Source: Membranipora membranacea (Eukaryota; Bryozoa; Gymnolaemata; Cheilostomatida; Membraniporidae). From it: a stretch of DNA of 64,000 nt. Below, one piece after another: positions 21,813 through 32,780 of the stretch; position 1 is the first letter of the stretch; each line of letters opens with the position of its first letter. Position numbers and translations under genes: made by a program. The notes beneath the pieces are model-generated. The model was not told the origin of the DNA. It ran no database searches and worked only from the letters and a program-made list of their open reading frames with translations. The stretch spans positions 496,001-560,000 of the forward strand of contig OU612071.1 of NCBI GenBank assembly GCA_914767715.1, read 5' to 3'.

Positions 21813-23856
21813 CAAGGTGTTGTACTTTCAATTAAAGAAGAACAAACATAACAATGTTTCATTACAATTTCACATCGAGACAGCAAAATTTTATAATATA
21901 ATAAATGAATATAATAAGCACTATTTTAATATGTAATATCAAACTCTGTTTACAGGCCCGGGACTTCTTTGTTCCTCTTTCACAGTGAGAAGAGATGGAA
22001 ACACTTTATAAAACCAGGATTCAACCAAAGTAAATTACGTTGACATCATATGTGCGCAGCAATTCCATTTTACATCTTGCATGAGATCAAGGAGATGTGA
22101 CGGTAACTCCACCTGTTTGTGAGTGATAACTCTGGGTAATGAAGAATGCGCTGATCTTTTATATATCCGATATCAAAATATATGTTACCTCTCATGTTGT
22201 ACGAAGACTGGGGAAATTGATCTGCAAATCTGTTATAATATGACAGTGCATTATCATCCACTATTTAGGATGTATTTAGTGATTGGTCATCCAAATCTGA
22301 TATATGCTCTACTGGATACTTAATATCTTCCACTCCTGAGGTTGGATAGAGAACACTCAGTCCTGACAGACTATGAGCCAAATTGCTATGAATGACACAT
22401 TGCAACAGTTATGGGGATCTGACTAGCTATCAGCTTATCAGCTATATGTGATACCATAGTATCTTCCAATCACATAGGGTTATATCCAGATTGATGGATG
22501 TAGATCCTCGGTAAGCCAATCTGCAATATGTGATACTGCAGTATCTTCTACTCTCATAGGGTTGTACAGCGATTGCTGGGTGCCAATCTGTTGAAGATTG
22601 TCTTGCTGCAAGTGGACTATAGTGTAGGAGTTTCTTGTACAAATTTTCACCTGCCCAGTTCCTATTATGAAAGACTGTTCTACAATATGACCTGGCGATG
22701 CAGCTAATTAGTCACGTCATTGACACTATATTTTATATTTCTATTTCTATATTTTCATCTTGATAAAATGAGCTTCAATGTGGCATATATTAAGTATTAC
22801 AGACAAAATCAACCTAAATAAATAGTCCATATAATGAGCTGCAATAAACATGAACATGCTAATTGTTTACGCATTTCTGGTCTGCTTACTGTATGTATAT
22901 TTCTGGAGTTATCTGTGTTATGCTTATAAGAAGGCAATTCTGAATTCAAACAACAGCCACAGTATTTTGGTTTGTGATAATTGCATCATACAATTTTTTG
23001 CAAACCTGTGAACTTGCCATGCCAACAAGGGTTACATATTGCTCATGTTTGCATGCTTACTCAGGAATGAAAGCTAAATGTGTTCTAACCAAGAGTTATT
23101 TACGGTTGATGGTGAAATGCAAATTTTTAAAATAAATGATCATGATGGTGATTTGTAAACAACACAAGGAATGGTGAAAGTGATTTGTAGCTTAAAGTTT
23201 GGTTATTCATAGATCTACGCATTCTGATTGTAATGGCATGTTTCATTTCACCTTACATTATAAATGGAAAGTTGGCTGGACTCCATATATTATAGTGCGT
23301 AGAGGCCTAACTCTGCAACCTAGCCACATCAGCATTTCAAGCCCTTTGAGAAATTTGTAGAGTATTATTATGTCAAAAAGTTATGTAAAGTTAAAACACA
23401 CTCCATCTTGTTCTCACTGTCGACCTGGTACAGAAAATAAATGGAAAATATCAACCAGTTTATACGCGCAAAGTGTTGCTAGGGTTATCTGGTACCAAAT
23501 GTTAACACCCAACTACTTGATGTAGTCAGTAGGATGCTTTCATTTTTCTTGTTATTCTATTCATTACTTGGGCAACATCCACTTCAGTAAACAAACTATA
23601 ATTATTCTTACTGGATTATATGCTTTGATTGTGTTATTTGGAGTTTTCATCTCATCTCCGAAAATATGACTACTCCTTTGGCTATCAGTTTCTATGAAAT
23701 TTGGCCTTATAAGCTCCCCTATAATATTTAGCTAATCCATGAGAAAAAAAAACAGAAATTTGATAGTAGGGAGTTAATCATCTGACAGATTATTGCATTT
23801 CTTATCAACAATTGACACACTGAGAAAGAGGAGGTGAACTCTGGCTAGAGAGCAAT
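21813..23856. other. Intergenic AT-rich sequence with a ~90-bp tandem duplication
   Basis: No gene was recognised. About 22440-22610 contains two diverged copies, roughly 90 bases apart, of a segment with ATGTGATAC.(A/G).AGTATCTTC and CATAGGGTT; a weaker third copy may lie near 22320. Confidence 0.5.
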
Positions 23857-23892
23857 ATGGCAACCCTTAGGTGCCCTCGGAGAGGAATTAAG
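23857..23892 (+). CDS. Candidate first exon of the USP gene
   Basis: ATG GCA ACC ... ATT AAG encodes MATLRCPRRGIK and is followed by a GTATGTA donor in phase 0. It cannot be joined in frame to the Cys-box exon at 24750 with a canonical acceptor, so its membership in the USP gene is uncertain. Confidence 0.3.
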
Positions 23893-24749
23893 GTATGTAT
23901 ATTGAGACATTTCATTGTTAACATAAGTACCAGGACTATTCTGTGTCACAAAGATGTTGACATATGTAGTATATTATTCAATGACTATGTTTTTGTCAAA
24001 CATTAATCTTATCGCAGCATTAGCATAATACAATATACTGAATCGCATTACAACATATAATATATTCGGAAAAATATATAAACATTTTCTGTCATTCTTC
24101 TTTCTATACCAGAAACTGGACACTCTGTGAGTTGAATATATTAATTATACTTGTCATTATTCCATATTTTGTGTTCTATTGTTTTAACTAGTGGCAAATA
24201 ATTGTTTGAGGATCTAGTAAGAACATCTAGGTGCTTGATCTTGAGCTCAGCAGAATAAATTCTTTTCGGTCTTCAAGGATAAGAGTTTCATATGAGAATA
24301 ACACTTAACACTTACACATACATCTTTCAACGTAACCTTGAGGGAGAAGAGCATTAACAAGAAAAATATTCTCCATTTCGCAAAACTCCACAAGCAGTGT
24401 ATTGGTGTTAGCTGCCAATAAGTCAAACTGAAACGAGCCTAACCTAGCTAAGATGCGATGTACATGATATCCTGTAGTGAGTAGAATGTGGAAAAGTAAA
24501 GTGATACCGTCTGGGAAAAATGATGTTAAGCGGTGAATTAACATATAGAAAATGTAAATCTACTAACTTTAATGACATATATATATATATATATAATCGC
24601 ATGTATAATTAATACCTTTGTACTCACTATCAGATGTTAACCCTGTTCTCATCCCAACCATGGTGAATGTAGATTGTATCCTCTTCAATGTCACTCTTGG
24701 TCGCATTATATCGGTTATAAATTAACTAATATTGGGTTTTGCATTTTAG

Positions 24750-24860
24750 ACAAGGACTGAGCAACAAATTTAACAAGTTACTGTTTCCTCAACTCTATTA
24801 TTCAAGTCCTAAGGGAGACAAAAGCTATCAAGATGTGTTTGACTGAGGATCTTTGTAAAG
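24750..24860 (+). CDS. USP exon with the Cys box (frame disrupted)
   Basis: The acceptor is CATTTTAG. The frame that continues downstream reads TNLTSYCFLNSIIQVLRETK to TEDLCK, with the candidate catalytic Cys at 24782-24784. An upstream QGLSN in another frame fits the missing start of the box, so 4 extra bases (AAAT) look inserted. It ends in phase 1 at GTGAGT. Confidence 0.7.
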
Positions 24861-25331
24861 GTGAGTTAACATATTATAACACCACATGTGTCAAGTTATC
24901 CTCACATTTTCGTGTGAGCTGATAACTCATAGTTTTTATATAAATGTGTGCGTACAATAAAAATTTAGACTTTTGAAAAAAGGAGAAAAATGCGTCAAGA
25001 AATAAATCCAGAGAGATAGTATCTGCGATTCTGTGGCAAAGCAATATACACATAGTTGGACCTACAAATGATACAACACAATTATTTTTGTTTACCCGTT
25101 AAATCACTGAGGATGGTTAATTTATTTTACACTATACTATGTAAGGCGGCCGGTGAACCCAAATATAGGGATAAGACTGGTACATTACCCTCACTACCCA
25201 TTTCATACTATTTTTCTAAACTCAGTTAATTTTTGAATAAGTTACTCATATTTATTCTTTAGCATATGTCATCATAATAATAAGGGGAATTTATCATTTC
25301 TACAACATTGTACTCATCAATTCTATTTCAG

Positions 25332-25400
25332 ATCTCGGTTCGCATTGTGCGTTGGCAGCTATTTATGGTGAATGGGAAATCATTATGCCTATGATGAAAG
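25332..25400 (+). CDS. USP exon
   Basis: Encodes DLGSHCALAAIYGEWEIIM to PMMK, phase 1 in and out, between TTTCAG and GTAATG. It corresponds to the region between Cys box and QQD motif. Confidence 0.75.
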
Positions 25401-25604
25401 GTAATGTGTTTTTTCAGTGCACTAGATAGATAAGATAGACTGCAAACAGGTTTTGAAATTTTGTTACTTTAAACTTAGTTTATCTATAGCGCCTGTAATC
25501 TTGATCAGAAATTGTTTTTAAAACGAGCTTTTCAAGGAAAGTACTGTAAAATAACTTTTTGTTAACAACAACAGATGATCTTCAATGTGTTTTGTGTCTT
25601 TCAG

Positions 25605-25698
25605 AGTTGTTTCCAGTCATTGTAAATGGAAGACAGCAAGATGCTAGTGAGTTCTTTATCTTTTTAATGAATCATCTTAACGACCAGACATGCAACGG
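25605..25698 (+). CDS. USP exon with the QQD motif
   Basis: Encodes ELFPVIVNGR then QQDASEFFIFLMNHLND, a hallmark of the family. Phase 1 in, phase 2 out; donor GTGAGT. Confidence 0.9.
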
Positions 25699-26047
25699 GT
25701 GAGTACTCTCAACATATTATTGGTTATCTAGAAAAAGATGTGGTGAAAACGAGGAATCTATGTGAAACAGACAGTCATAGCAGTAATAAAAAACTGCTAC
25801 TCTCGACCACCTATTGTCTTGTCATATATTTTTAGGGATGATAACACAACAAGATTTGTATTGTGAGAGTACATGTACCAATAGTACTCAAAAGCCCGGA
25901 GAAGCAAGTTTTGTCTTGCATCTATTGGTTATCAAACATGCATGACTGACCATTTTTTTTCATCACTTTATTTTCATCAACGTCATCTTGTAAAGATGTT
26001 TTACATGATGCGACATAAAAAAAAGGGTATTTAAAATTATATGGAGG

Positions 26048-26290
26048 TAGGAGTAGGAGGTCGCTCAGTTGGTTAGAGCGCCATCCCTTCAGTATGCAAA
26101 TTTTTAAGGTCATGGGTTCGAATCCCGCTGGAGTCTACAGACTACTGGGTTTGGTTGGACCCCCAGGTGTGCTCCGACCTGCCTGCAAACTGAGAGCAGA
26201 TGGGCGCAGGTATTGCAGCCTAGCCCCTAAGGCAACTAGTTTTTTCGCCGCCCATACTTCGGGATGTGGCGTCTGACATCTGATTTTGAT
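26048..26290 (+). mobile_element. tRNA-derived SINE-like element in a USP intron
   Basis: An A-box-like TCGCTCAGTTGG (26061) and a perfect B box GGTTCGAATCC (26115) are spaced as in a tRNA, followed by a non-tRNA body with TTCGGGATGTGGCGTCTGAC. There is no proper acceptor-stem pairing, so this is a pol III-type SINE rather than a tRNA gene. The 3' end is approximate. Confidence 0.65.
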
Positions 26291-26859
26291 CAACCTTTAA
26301 TCGTATGTTTGATGAGCATTGTTTTAAAGTGTTCAAACTTGTCAACTCATCTGATATGGTAAGGTAAGCCATTGAGTTTGCTTGCAACTACATGATTTAG
26401 GTTGTCAAAAGGTACTTTTTTAAGTTTATCATCCCGTTTAGGAAATCTATTATCTACATTTACAAAGAAATCAGAAATGTATTGAGGTGACAAATTATAC
26501 ATAACTTTGAATATGTATAGGTAGGTAAAGTGATCATTTAAGAGTGGTAACGGTAATATTTTTAAATGCGAACACATTTCGTTTGTTGATATTAAATGAT
26601 ATGGTGTATGGTGAATATTGGCAATAATAGGCAATGCTCTTTTTTGTTGCAAAATAATGCGATCTGTGTATGTTGAGGGTGAAAGATTGTAGTAAATATG
26701 TATTCCGTATGTTAAATAGCAATGTATAAACAGATAATAGAAATGTTTGGCAGAGTAGGTGGTCAGATAGGGTGTGCATAATTATAAAAGATTAGGGTTT
26801 TTTAAACTTTCTCAAATACACTATCACAGTGTATGGACCAGGAAAAATTGTCTGTTACA

Positions 26860-26950
26860 TTGAATCCTAAAATGAATTAAATGAATAAAGTATCAAATAA
26901 ATAAATGAATTGAATAAATAAATAAATAAATTAAATAAATGAAGTAAACA
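26860..26950. repeat. AAAT/AATG tetranucleotide microsatellite
   Basis: Irregular runs of AATAAATAAATGAATT and similar words, with no other structure. Confidence 0.8.
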
Positions 26951-27407
26951 AGATCTGAAACCTCTATGAGTATTTTGGATTTCTTGAATGGTTAATCCAG
27001 AGTGTGAGTGACTTTTGTAAATTGATCATGATGTAATGGATTGTTTCTTGAAAGTAATGAATTTGCTGACTTTTAAGAAATAAACATGTATTTTACAGAC
27101 CATTACCGCTCAATACAATTGATTTACATACGCTATTCCATTCAAGAGTTACAATGAACAATTATAAAATATCATAACGAACATCCACTTAACTCCGACC
27201 AGATAAAGCCTGCACTCCAAAAAGGACGAAGAGTTTTGTTTCAGTTTGTTTATGAGAGTTTCTAACAACAGAAATATTTATATATAATAAAGAGTGTAAT
27301 TTGTATCTTTCAATAGATCATCCGATTTTATCTACATTTTTGAATGGGTGATTGTGTGAGAGTAAATATAGTAAAACTCTATGGTTCTCATCATAATCTC
27401 TTTTCAG

Positions 27408-27522
27408 TGCGCACATATATAACTTGTTTGATACAGTTATGCAGAGCTCTGTGAGATGTTGTGCCTGCAATCACACTAATGTTTTTGCAGAAAAATTTTT
27501 GTCTCTTCCGTTGAATGTCAAG
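27408..27522 (+). CDS. USP exon with first zinc pair
   Basis: Encodes AHIYNLFDTVMQSSVRCCAC and NHTNVFAEKFLSLPLNVK. Phase 2 in, phase 0 out; acceptor TTTTCAG, donor GTGAGT. The reading frame stays open into the intron, which is not coding by homology. Confidence 0.85.
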
Positions 27523-27971
27523 GTGAGTTATGAGCGTGGAGCATTTCGTCGTTCATTGTATAAAAGGTATCATCAGAGAAATTTCAATGGGTTTTTCTGG
27601 ACAGACACTGTCAATTACAGTTATTGTTTTGACCTTCTGTTAAGTGCCACAGGTTTGGTTGGCCTACCCAGTAGACAGTTAGTGAACTGCAACAAGTCTG
27701 AATTCATGTACCTTCAATAGGTGCATAACGAGAGGCAAGTGATCTACAGATTGGATCCACCTCTTACATCCAATGCTGTGCTTACACAATGCCTACAAAT
27801 GATACTATTGCAATTTCAAGACACTGAGTATTGTTTATCAATACTGGTGTGATTGACTTCAGTCAGTGCTGCTGCACAATATCTGATAGTGTTGAGAAAA
27901 TGAATAGAACAACAGTTTCCTGATTGCAACTCAAAATGTGTTTTGTGTACATTCATATTAACTTTTCAAAG

Positions 27972-28045
27972 GGGAGAGTTGACAGCACTAGCAATGCACT
28001 GAAGAGATTCTGTTCATCATCGATAAGGGATTACGATTGCCCGAA
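27972..28045 (+). CDS. USP exon leading to second zinc pair
   Basis: Encodes GRVDSTSNALKRFCSSSIRD then YDCP, with the codon split before the next exon (phase 2). The donor GTAAGT starts at 28046. The join to 28464 restores C-P-N-C. Confidence 0.75.
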
Positions 28046-28463
28046 GTAAGTGAATCTGAGCCTTGAAAAAAATTATTGTAAACTGGATATGTCAATCTTA
28101 TATCTGTGGGGTGTTCCAATAAATGATAAATAACAATAAAAAAATTGTGTTGGTCATATGCATTGAATGAAAATTCAAACTACCTTAACCCTCCAGCAAA
28201 TAAACATTTTTCCAGTACAGTTCATCTAATGCTGATTGCTGCTGACAAAAATGATACTTTCTCATCCACTCTAGCCATTTATGGAGCGATGCTGAGCAGA
28301 TAAATATAATTTAACATTTCAGGCTCTAATTGTAAGGAGCGATATGTAATCTCAGACAATTTTGAATCATCAGAATATGATAAAGGGTTGAGTCCCAAGT
28401 GCATTTACTACCTGCCGTGCCAAGTTAAGATTATAACTCACAAAAAACCCATTGCTTTTGCAG

Positions 28464-28605
28464 CTGTCCACTAAACACTACAGCAGAAAAGATATCAAGT
28501 TTTCTGAATTTACCAGACATTCTCGCAGTGACTTTCAACATCTGTGGCGCAAGTGAGAAAAAGAAGACCTTGATATCAATGCAGCAGAGGATTCAGATAA
28601 CCGAT
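28464..28605 (+). CDS. USP exon (palm strand region)
   Basis: Completes the C-x2-C pair and encodes CPLNTTAEKISSFLNLPDIL then AVTFNICG and QQRIQITD. Phase 2 in, 0 out. It matches the segment that precedes the His box in USPs. Confidence 0.8.
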
Positions 28606-28786
28606 GTATGTTATTCATTCAATTATGTTGAATATTATTCATAGACTACATTTATATACCAGGAATTTCATGAGATACGATCAAAAGTTCCATCTCTCCA
28701 TATCACATTTCAAATGAAGCACAATGCACATCTACGTACTGTGTAACTAGTTAATGAGCCATACACCGACACACTTATAATTTCAG

Positions 28787-28915
28787 AGACATGGTCATAG
28801 CAGAGGTTACACTCTTTATGCAGCAGTTGTACACAAGGGAGCTGATCTGCATTCCGGGCACTACTACTCTATAGTCAAGCATAAGGGCCAATGGTTTGAG
28901 ATAAATGATGAGAAG
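28787..28915 (+). CDS. USP exon with the His box
   Basis: Encodes GYTLYAAVVHKGADLHSGHY and YSIVKHKGQWFEINDEK: the catalytic His lies in SGHYYS and the third triad residue in the IND context. Phase 0 on both sides. Confidence 0.9.
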
Positions 28916-29163
28916 GTAAAAATACACTGCACTTTAAGCGCAGTTTTCAGATCTACGCTGCATGTTACATTTGGAATCAGACTGCACTTTATATATTAAT
29001 ACCCATTAATACCCATATATTAATACCCATTCAATGCATAAACAGCATAAATAACCTGCTGGTGATATGATAATTCTGATATGCTAGCAAGGGAAAATCT
29101 TCAATCTCCTCATATAATTTTACCGAAGAGAACTTTGACTCAATATTGTTTGTGTGTTTGCAG

Positions 29164-29209
29164 GTGTCAAAGATATCAGCGCTATCTCTGAAGCGCTCAC
29201 ATCACACAG
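29164..29209 (+). CDS. USP exon after the His box
   Basis: Encodes VSKISALSLKRSHHT; CAG acceptor, phase 0 in and 1 out. The usual YLLFY end of the catalytic domain is not obvious. Confidence 0.55.
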
Positions 29210-29608
29210 GTACCCAAAGATGATTGTTAAAAAAATCTTTCTTTACTTTCGGCCGATATCTTGTTAATTGAACTAAAAAATGTACATGGATATGGAAAGC
29301 AATTCATTGTCGGTGTTAGTGGAATAACTGCCGCTTACACTTCTTATAAGTACACATCCAACACTGAGATAATGTGCATAAAAAATTCATTAGCTCACTT
29401 TATTGGTTGGTGAGCAAGAGCATCAAAAATAAACGTTTAATTATGTGACACCTTTTTGCTTTACATTTTTTCTGTCCATGACGTTTGAAATTGTTAATGA
29501 AAGAAGCCAGATAGATGAGATCTTGGTGCAAAACTGAAAAGTAATACAACAGTTACAATCATAGGATTTAAGTAACTCCATAGATCATAATTATTTGTAA
29601 ATTTTTAG

Positions 29609-30755
29609 AACATTTCTTAAAGGTCGCACAGCTAGGAAGGCCACTAAGTGTTCAAACAGAAGAAATAGCAAGCAATCTAGAGCCCAAGAATGATAGACAA
29701 AGCTGACCATTTCTAGAGTCACAGGGAGTAGTCTCAGGAAGGAAATCTGTCAAAGCACAAGCTCAAACACAGCTTTCAAGAGAATCAGCACATCCTAAAG
29801 TCGATCATACACAAGAAATGGGAATTATTGGAGACAGGCAAATACATCAGCCAAGCATAACAGAGACCAGCCAAAATCTCATGGTCGCCACCCCGCAACA
29901 CGGCTCACAGGTCAAGGTTCCCAGAGATAAGACGTCCACAGCAAAGAGACACTTGGATGAAACCATGGGCAACTGCTTTCAAGTTCTTGCTCCTCCGATT
30001 GAAGCAAAGAAACAGAAACATGACAATCAAAACATTACAGCTGCAGAGGATGCTCAGAGGAAACAAGACAAGGTTTGGCCAACTAGCGTGGGAAAAAAAC
30101 AACTTCCAACACTACCATCAGAGACAACTGGCAACAATAGCAGCATTAGCATGTTTTTAGAAGATGACGAAAGCCAGAGAGAGGATCAATATGTATTTTT
30201 TTAAAACAGTCTTGAAGACAGTCAGATTCATACAGATTCGGACAACCTGCTTCTACAGATTCAGAGAGCTGCAGGTAATTCACAAATATACCCAATGCCT
30301 TCACAGAGTGAATTTGCAAGGGAGAGCACTGAGGAGCATGCGCTCCTAGAATCAGGATACAGCCTATATAACAGGTCTCTGCCTACTACCTCAAGTAAAC
30401 CTGCACCAGTAGAACCAGCAAAAAACCAGCCAATATCGTCACAGGGAACTATATTACAGAGAGTTGACCAAGTATCAGAAACTAATGACATGCATGCTCG
30501 GACTCATTCTGGGGATCCCAAGTCAGGCAACTTAGTGTTCAAATCAGCGCTGATATCACAGATATATGACAACAACATGATCAGGAGTGGCAGGGAGGGG
30601 CAGTCAATAGGAGTTGAAGATTATCCTAGCTTAATCAATCAGATAGCCTCAGCCGGAAAGCTTGCAATCCAACACTGCAAACCAACAGTAAAGTCAGCCT
30701 TGAGCGTAATTTGCCGCCCATACAAATATGCTGTACGATCTACAACAACAGCACT
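29609..30755 (+). pseudogene. Long 3' exon of the USP gene with two in-frame stops
   Basis: One frame runs 1.15 kb from EHFLKVAQLGRPLSVQTEE to the donor CACT|GTAAGC in phase 2, interrupted only by TGA at 29704-29706 and TAA at 30202-30204. The protein between is rich in Ser, Gln, Lys and Thr with no recognised domain, as in many USP C-terminal tails. A frame kept open apart from two stops, and joined correctly to the next exons, suggests recent loss or sequence errors. Confidence 0.6.
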
Positions 30756-31075
30756 GTAAGCAAATTTTGAATCAATCATTGATGTTTCAATTTTAATACT
30801 TTTCAATGGACAAGGAAGTTATGTTCATATTACAGTCAGGGGCGTAAATTCTAAAAAATTTCGCTCACTGACTTTTCAGAGATGAGCATAATAATCGGGC
30901 GCAGCCCGATCCACACGCCGTGGCGGAAATTTTTGCATATCGGTAGCAAAATAGTGCAAGCAGAGAGGTATTTCAATAGCTCACTGAGCTGTTGGGTACT
31001 TTCAGGAAACAACTCAATAGCAGTAGAAGATTACGGTAAAAATGCTCCAGTTATAAAGCACCCATTTGAAAAAAA

Positions 31076-31166
31076 AACTGACCTTGATGGGATTCGAACC
31101 CACAACAATCTTATTCCAGTGATTATAAGGCAGACGCTCTACACACTGAGCTATTCAGCCACTCAC
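31076..31166 (-). repeat. tRNA-like sequence (SINE or tRNA pseudogene) 1
   Basis: On the minus strand an A box (TAGCTCAGTGTG) and a perfect B box (GGTTCGAATCC) are followed by a T-run that could stop pol III. Acceptor-stem pairing is poor and the anticodon arm is over-long. It shares its 3' flank with 33059-33136, so both belong to one repeat family. Confidence 0.6.
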
Positions 31167-31415
31167 GGAAATCTGTGGGCCGTGAGTGCTAATATACGCC
31201 ACTGATTACAGTAGCTGAGTGTCTAGTGATAAAATTAATTCTATAAATGTTCTATTATTTAGTAAATGCAAATACAATAATCCATACATAATGCATATGC
31301 ATAGCTATGTACCTTAATTCAACAGCAGTTCAGGATGTCCTAAATATTGTCATTGATGTTATGGAAGTTCAAGAAAATCTTACAAAATTTGAAAGTTATG
31401 CTTCTTTTTCACAAG

Positions 31416-31477
31416 GTATAGGAAAACCCATACACTCATACCAACTGGTACAATGACTGAAACACAGGATGACACCG
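31416..31477 (+). CDS. USP-gene exon (tail)
   Basis: Encodes YRKTHTLIPTGTMTETQDDT. Phase 2 in (completing CTG) and phase 1 out at GTAAGT; the phases agree with both neighbours. Confidence 0.6.
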
Positions 31478-31655
31478 GTAAGTAACCAATTAATTGATTT
31501 AATAGTAGGATGCAAAATTTACCATTATTGAATTTTGATTCATACTTTGCAGAATCATTTTCTGTTGACGGTGAATAATATGTTTAACTGTACTGTTTAC
31601 TGCCTCTTTGCCTACTAGCTGTTCATCTGAATATCTTATTCTGTCCTTTCAATAG

Positions 31656-31788
31656 GAAAAGAAAAGAAACACGAATTTGATAATCAACACGTCATTGCAG
31701 ATCTTCATGATGCAAACACTGATCTGGAAATTTGGCGTTATCAAGATTCATCACCCTACTCAGATTTACATGAAACAGACGAAACAAT
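31656..31788 (+). CDS. USP-gene exon (tail)
   Basis: Encodes GKEKKHEFDNQHVIADLHDA and an acidic end with SSPYSDLHETDET. Acceptor AATAG, donor GTAAGT; phase 1 in, 2 out. Confidence 0.6.
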
Positions 31789-31925
31789 GTAAGTGCATAA
31801 TCTGCTATTGATTGTATTGAAATTTTAAAAGAAAATAAACAACCTTCAGAATAGGATCATTAGTTGTAATTATCCGCTTTGCTGTGAGATGCTTGTTCAT
31901 CTAAATTAAGGATATTATTTTATAG

Positions 31926-32070
31926 GTTAGCCGAGACCAACAGTTTCTCAGGATACAGCTCAGAAGCAACTGGAGATATTTCTCTTAGCAAACCGCAGTT
32001 ACTCATGATTTGGTTATTCTATCCTCCTATATCCATCTTGATTTTCAACCAAACTATGAGCATAAAATAA
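31926..32070 (+). CDS. USP-gene terminal exon, first option
   Basis: Entered in phase 2 it reads MLAETNSFSGYSSEATGDIS and runs to a TAA at 32068-32070 that overlaps an AATAAA. A second possible terminal exon lies at 32192. Confidence 0.45.
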
Positions 32071-32191
32071 AGCAACATGAGCGGTTGTCACAGCACTTCT
32101 TTTTAGGGTCATTATATGAGTCAAAACTATGAAAGTTACTTGAAGAACTGAAGTCATCTGAACAACTGTATTGAAAATGTTTGCCATGTAG

Positions 32192-32325
32192 ATGCAGGAC
32201 AGGATGGTTTTTCATTCGTATCAGCAAGAACTAAGGTGAAACAAGACCAATCTCCAAATATTCCTAAACACAAAGAACTGTCTGGTACGTTCAATGACTG
32301 GTGGAAGAAGGAAACTTTATTGTAA
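32192..32325 (+). CDS. USP-gene terminal exon, second option
   Basis: After CATGTAG the frame reads AGQDGFSFVSARTKVKQDQS and ends FNDWWKKETLL at TAA 32323-32325, which overlaps an AATAAA signal. The exon that would feed it in phase 1 was not identified. Confidence 0.4.
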
Positions 32326-32780
32326 TAAAAGATTAGACCATAACTGCAATGACCTCATCTTTTTGCACAGTTTTCAATAGATATTAAAACTTACATGATG
32401 TTTGGTTTTATTTATAACATTGATATGTATCATTACATTATCGTAACTGCATATAAGTCAATGACATTGGCTCATTGATCAATTTATAACTTTCTACAAA
32501 TAGGTTTGGCTGCAAAGACAGGTTCTTTGTTGAAGCGACAAGTCACAGACAAATCAAAGCAACAACTAGACAACGTGGAGGTATTAAATTTGTTATTTTG
32601 TTTATCACAGATAAAAAAGCTCTTTGGATCACGGGCTCTGTCAAGTGAACAGTATGGGTAGACCTGTCTGATGAGCAAGTCAGTTTCTAAGACATGATAT
32701 TGTTTTATGTAAATCTTTCAATTTGTCCTGTTTTATTCTTTTTTCCAATATTGTCAATTGCACCAGAATCTCTTTCATAG

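Larger units (their letters stand above)
24750..32325 (+). pseudogene. Ubiquitin-specific protease (USP, peptidase C19) gene, probably degenerate
   Basis: A chain of plus-strand exons with matching phases spells out a USP catalytic domain: a Cys-box segment (SYCFLNSIIQVL), the QQDASEFFIFLMNHLND motif, two C-x2-C zinc pairs (RCCAC and YDCPNCP), an LPDILAVTFN strand, and the His box (YTLYAAVVHKG ... SGHYYSIVKHKGQWFEINDE). USPs cleave ubiquitin from proteins using a Cys-His-Asp/Asn triad. A long Ser/Gln-rich tail follows. Signs of decay: the Cys box reads NLTSYC where NLGNTC is expected; GLSN lies just upstream in a frame offset by 4 bases; and the long 3' exon has in-frame TGA (29704) and TAA (30202). 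Splice sites are otherwise intact, so recent inactivation or assembly errors are both possible. The precise USP subfamily was not determined. Confidence 0.75.

Noticed and set aside
26048-26130. Functional tRNA gene
   Set aside because: The promoter boxes are good, but the acceptor and anticodon stems do not pair and a SINE-like body follows.
27523-27760. Continuation of the USP reading frame past 27522 as coding
   Set aside because: A consensus GTGAGT donor lies at 27523, and the next recognised USP segment (27972) joins directly in phase 0.
30202-30222. A 17-base intron (GTATT...AACAG) removing the in-frame TAA
   Set aside because: It is far shorter than any other intron in the window and below the usual minimum for animals.
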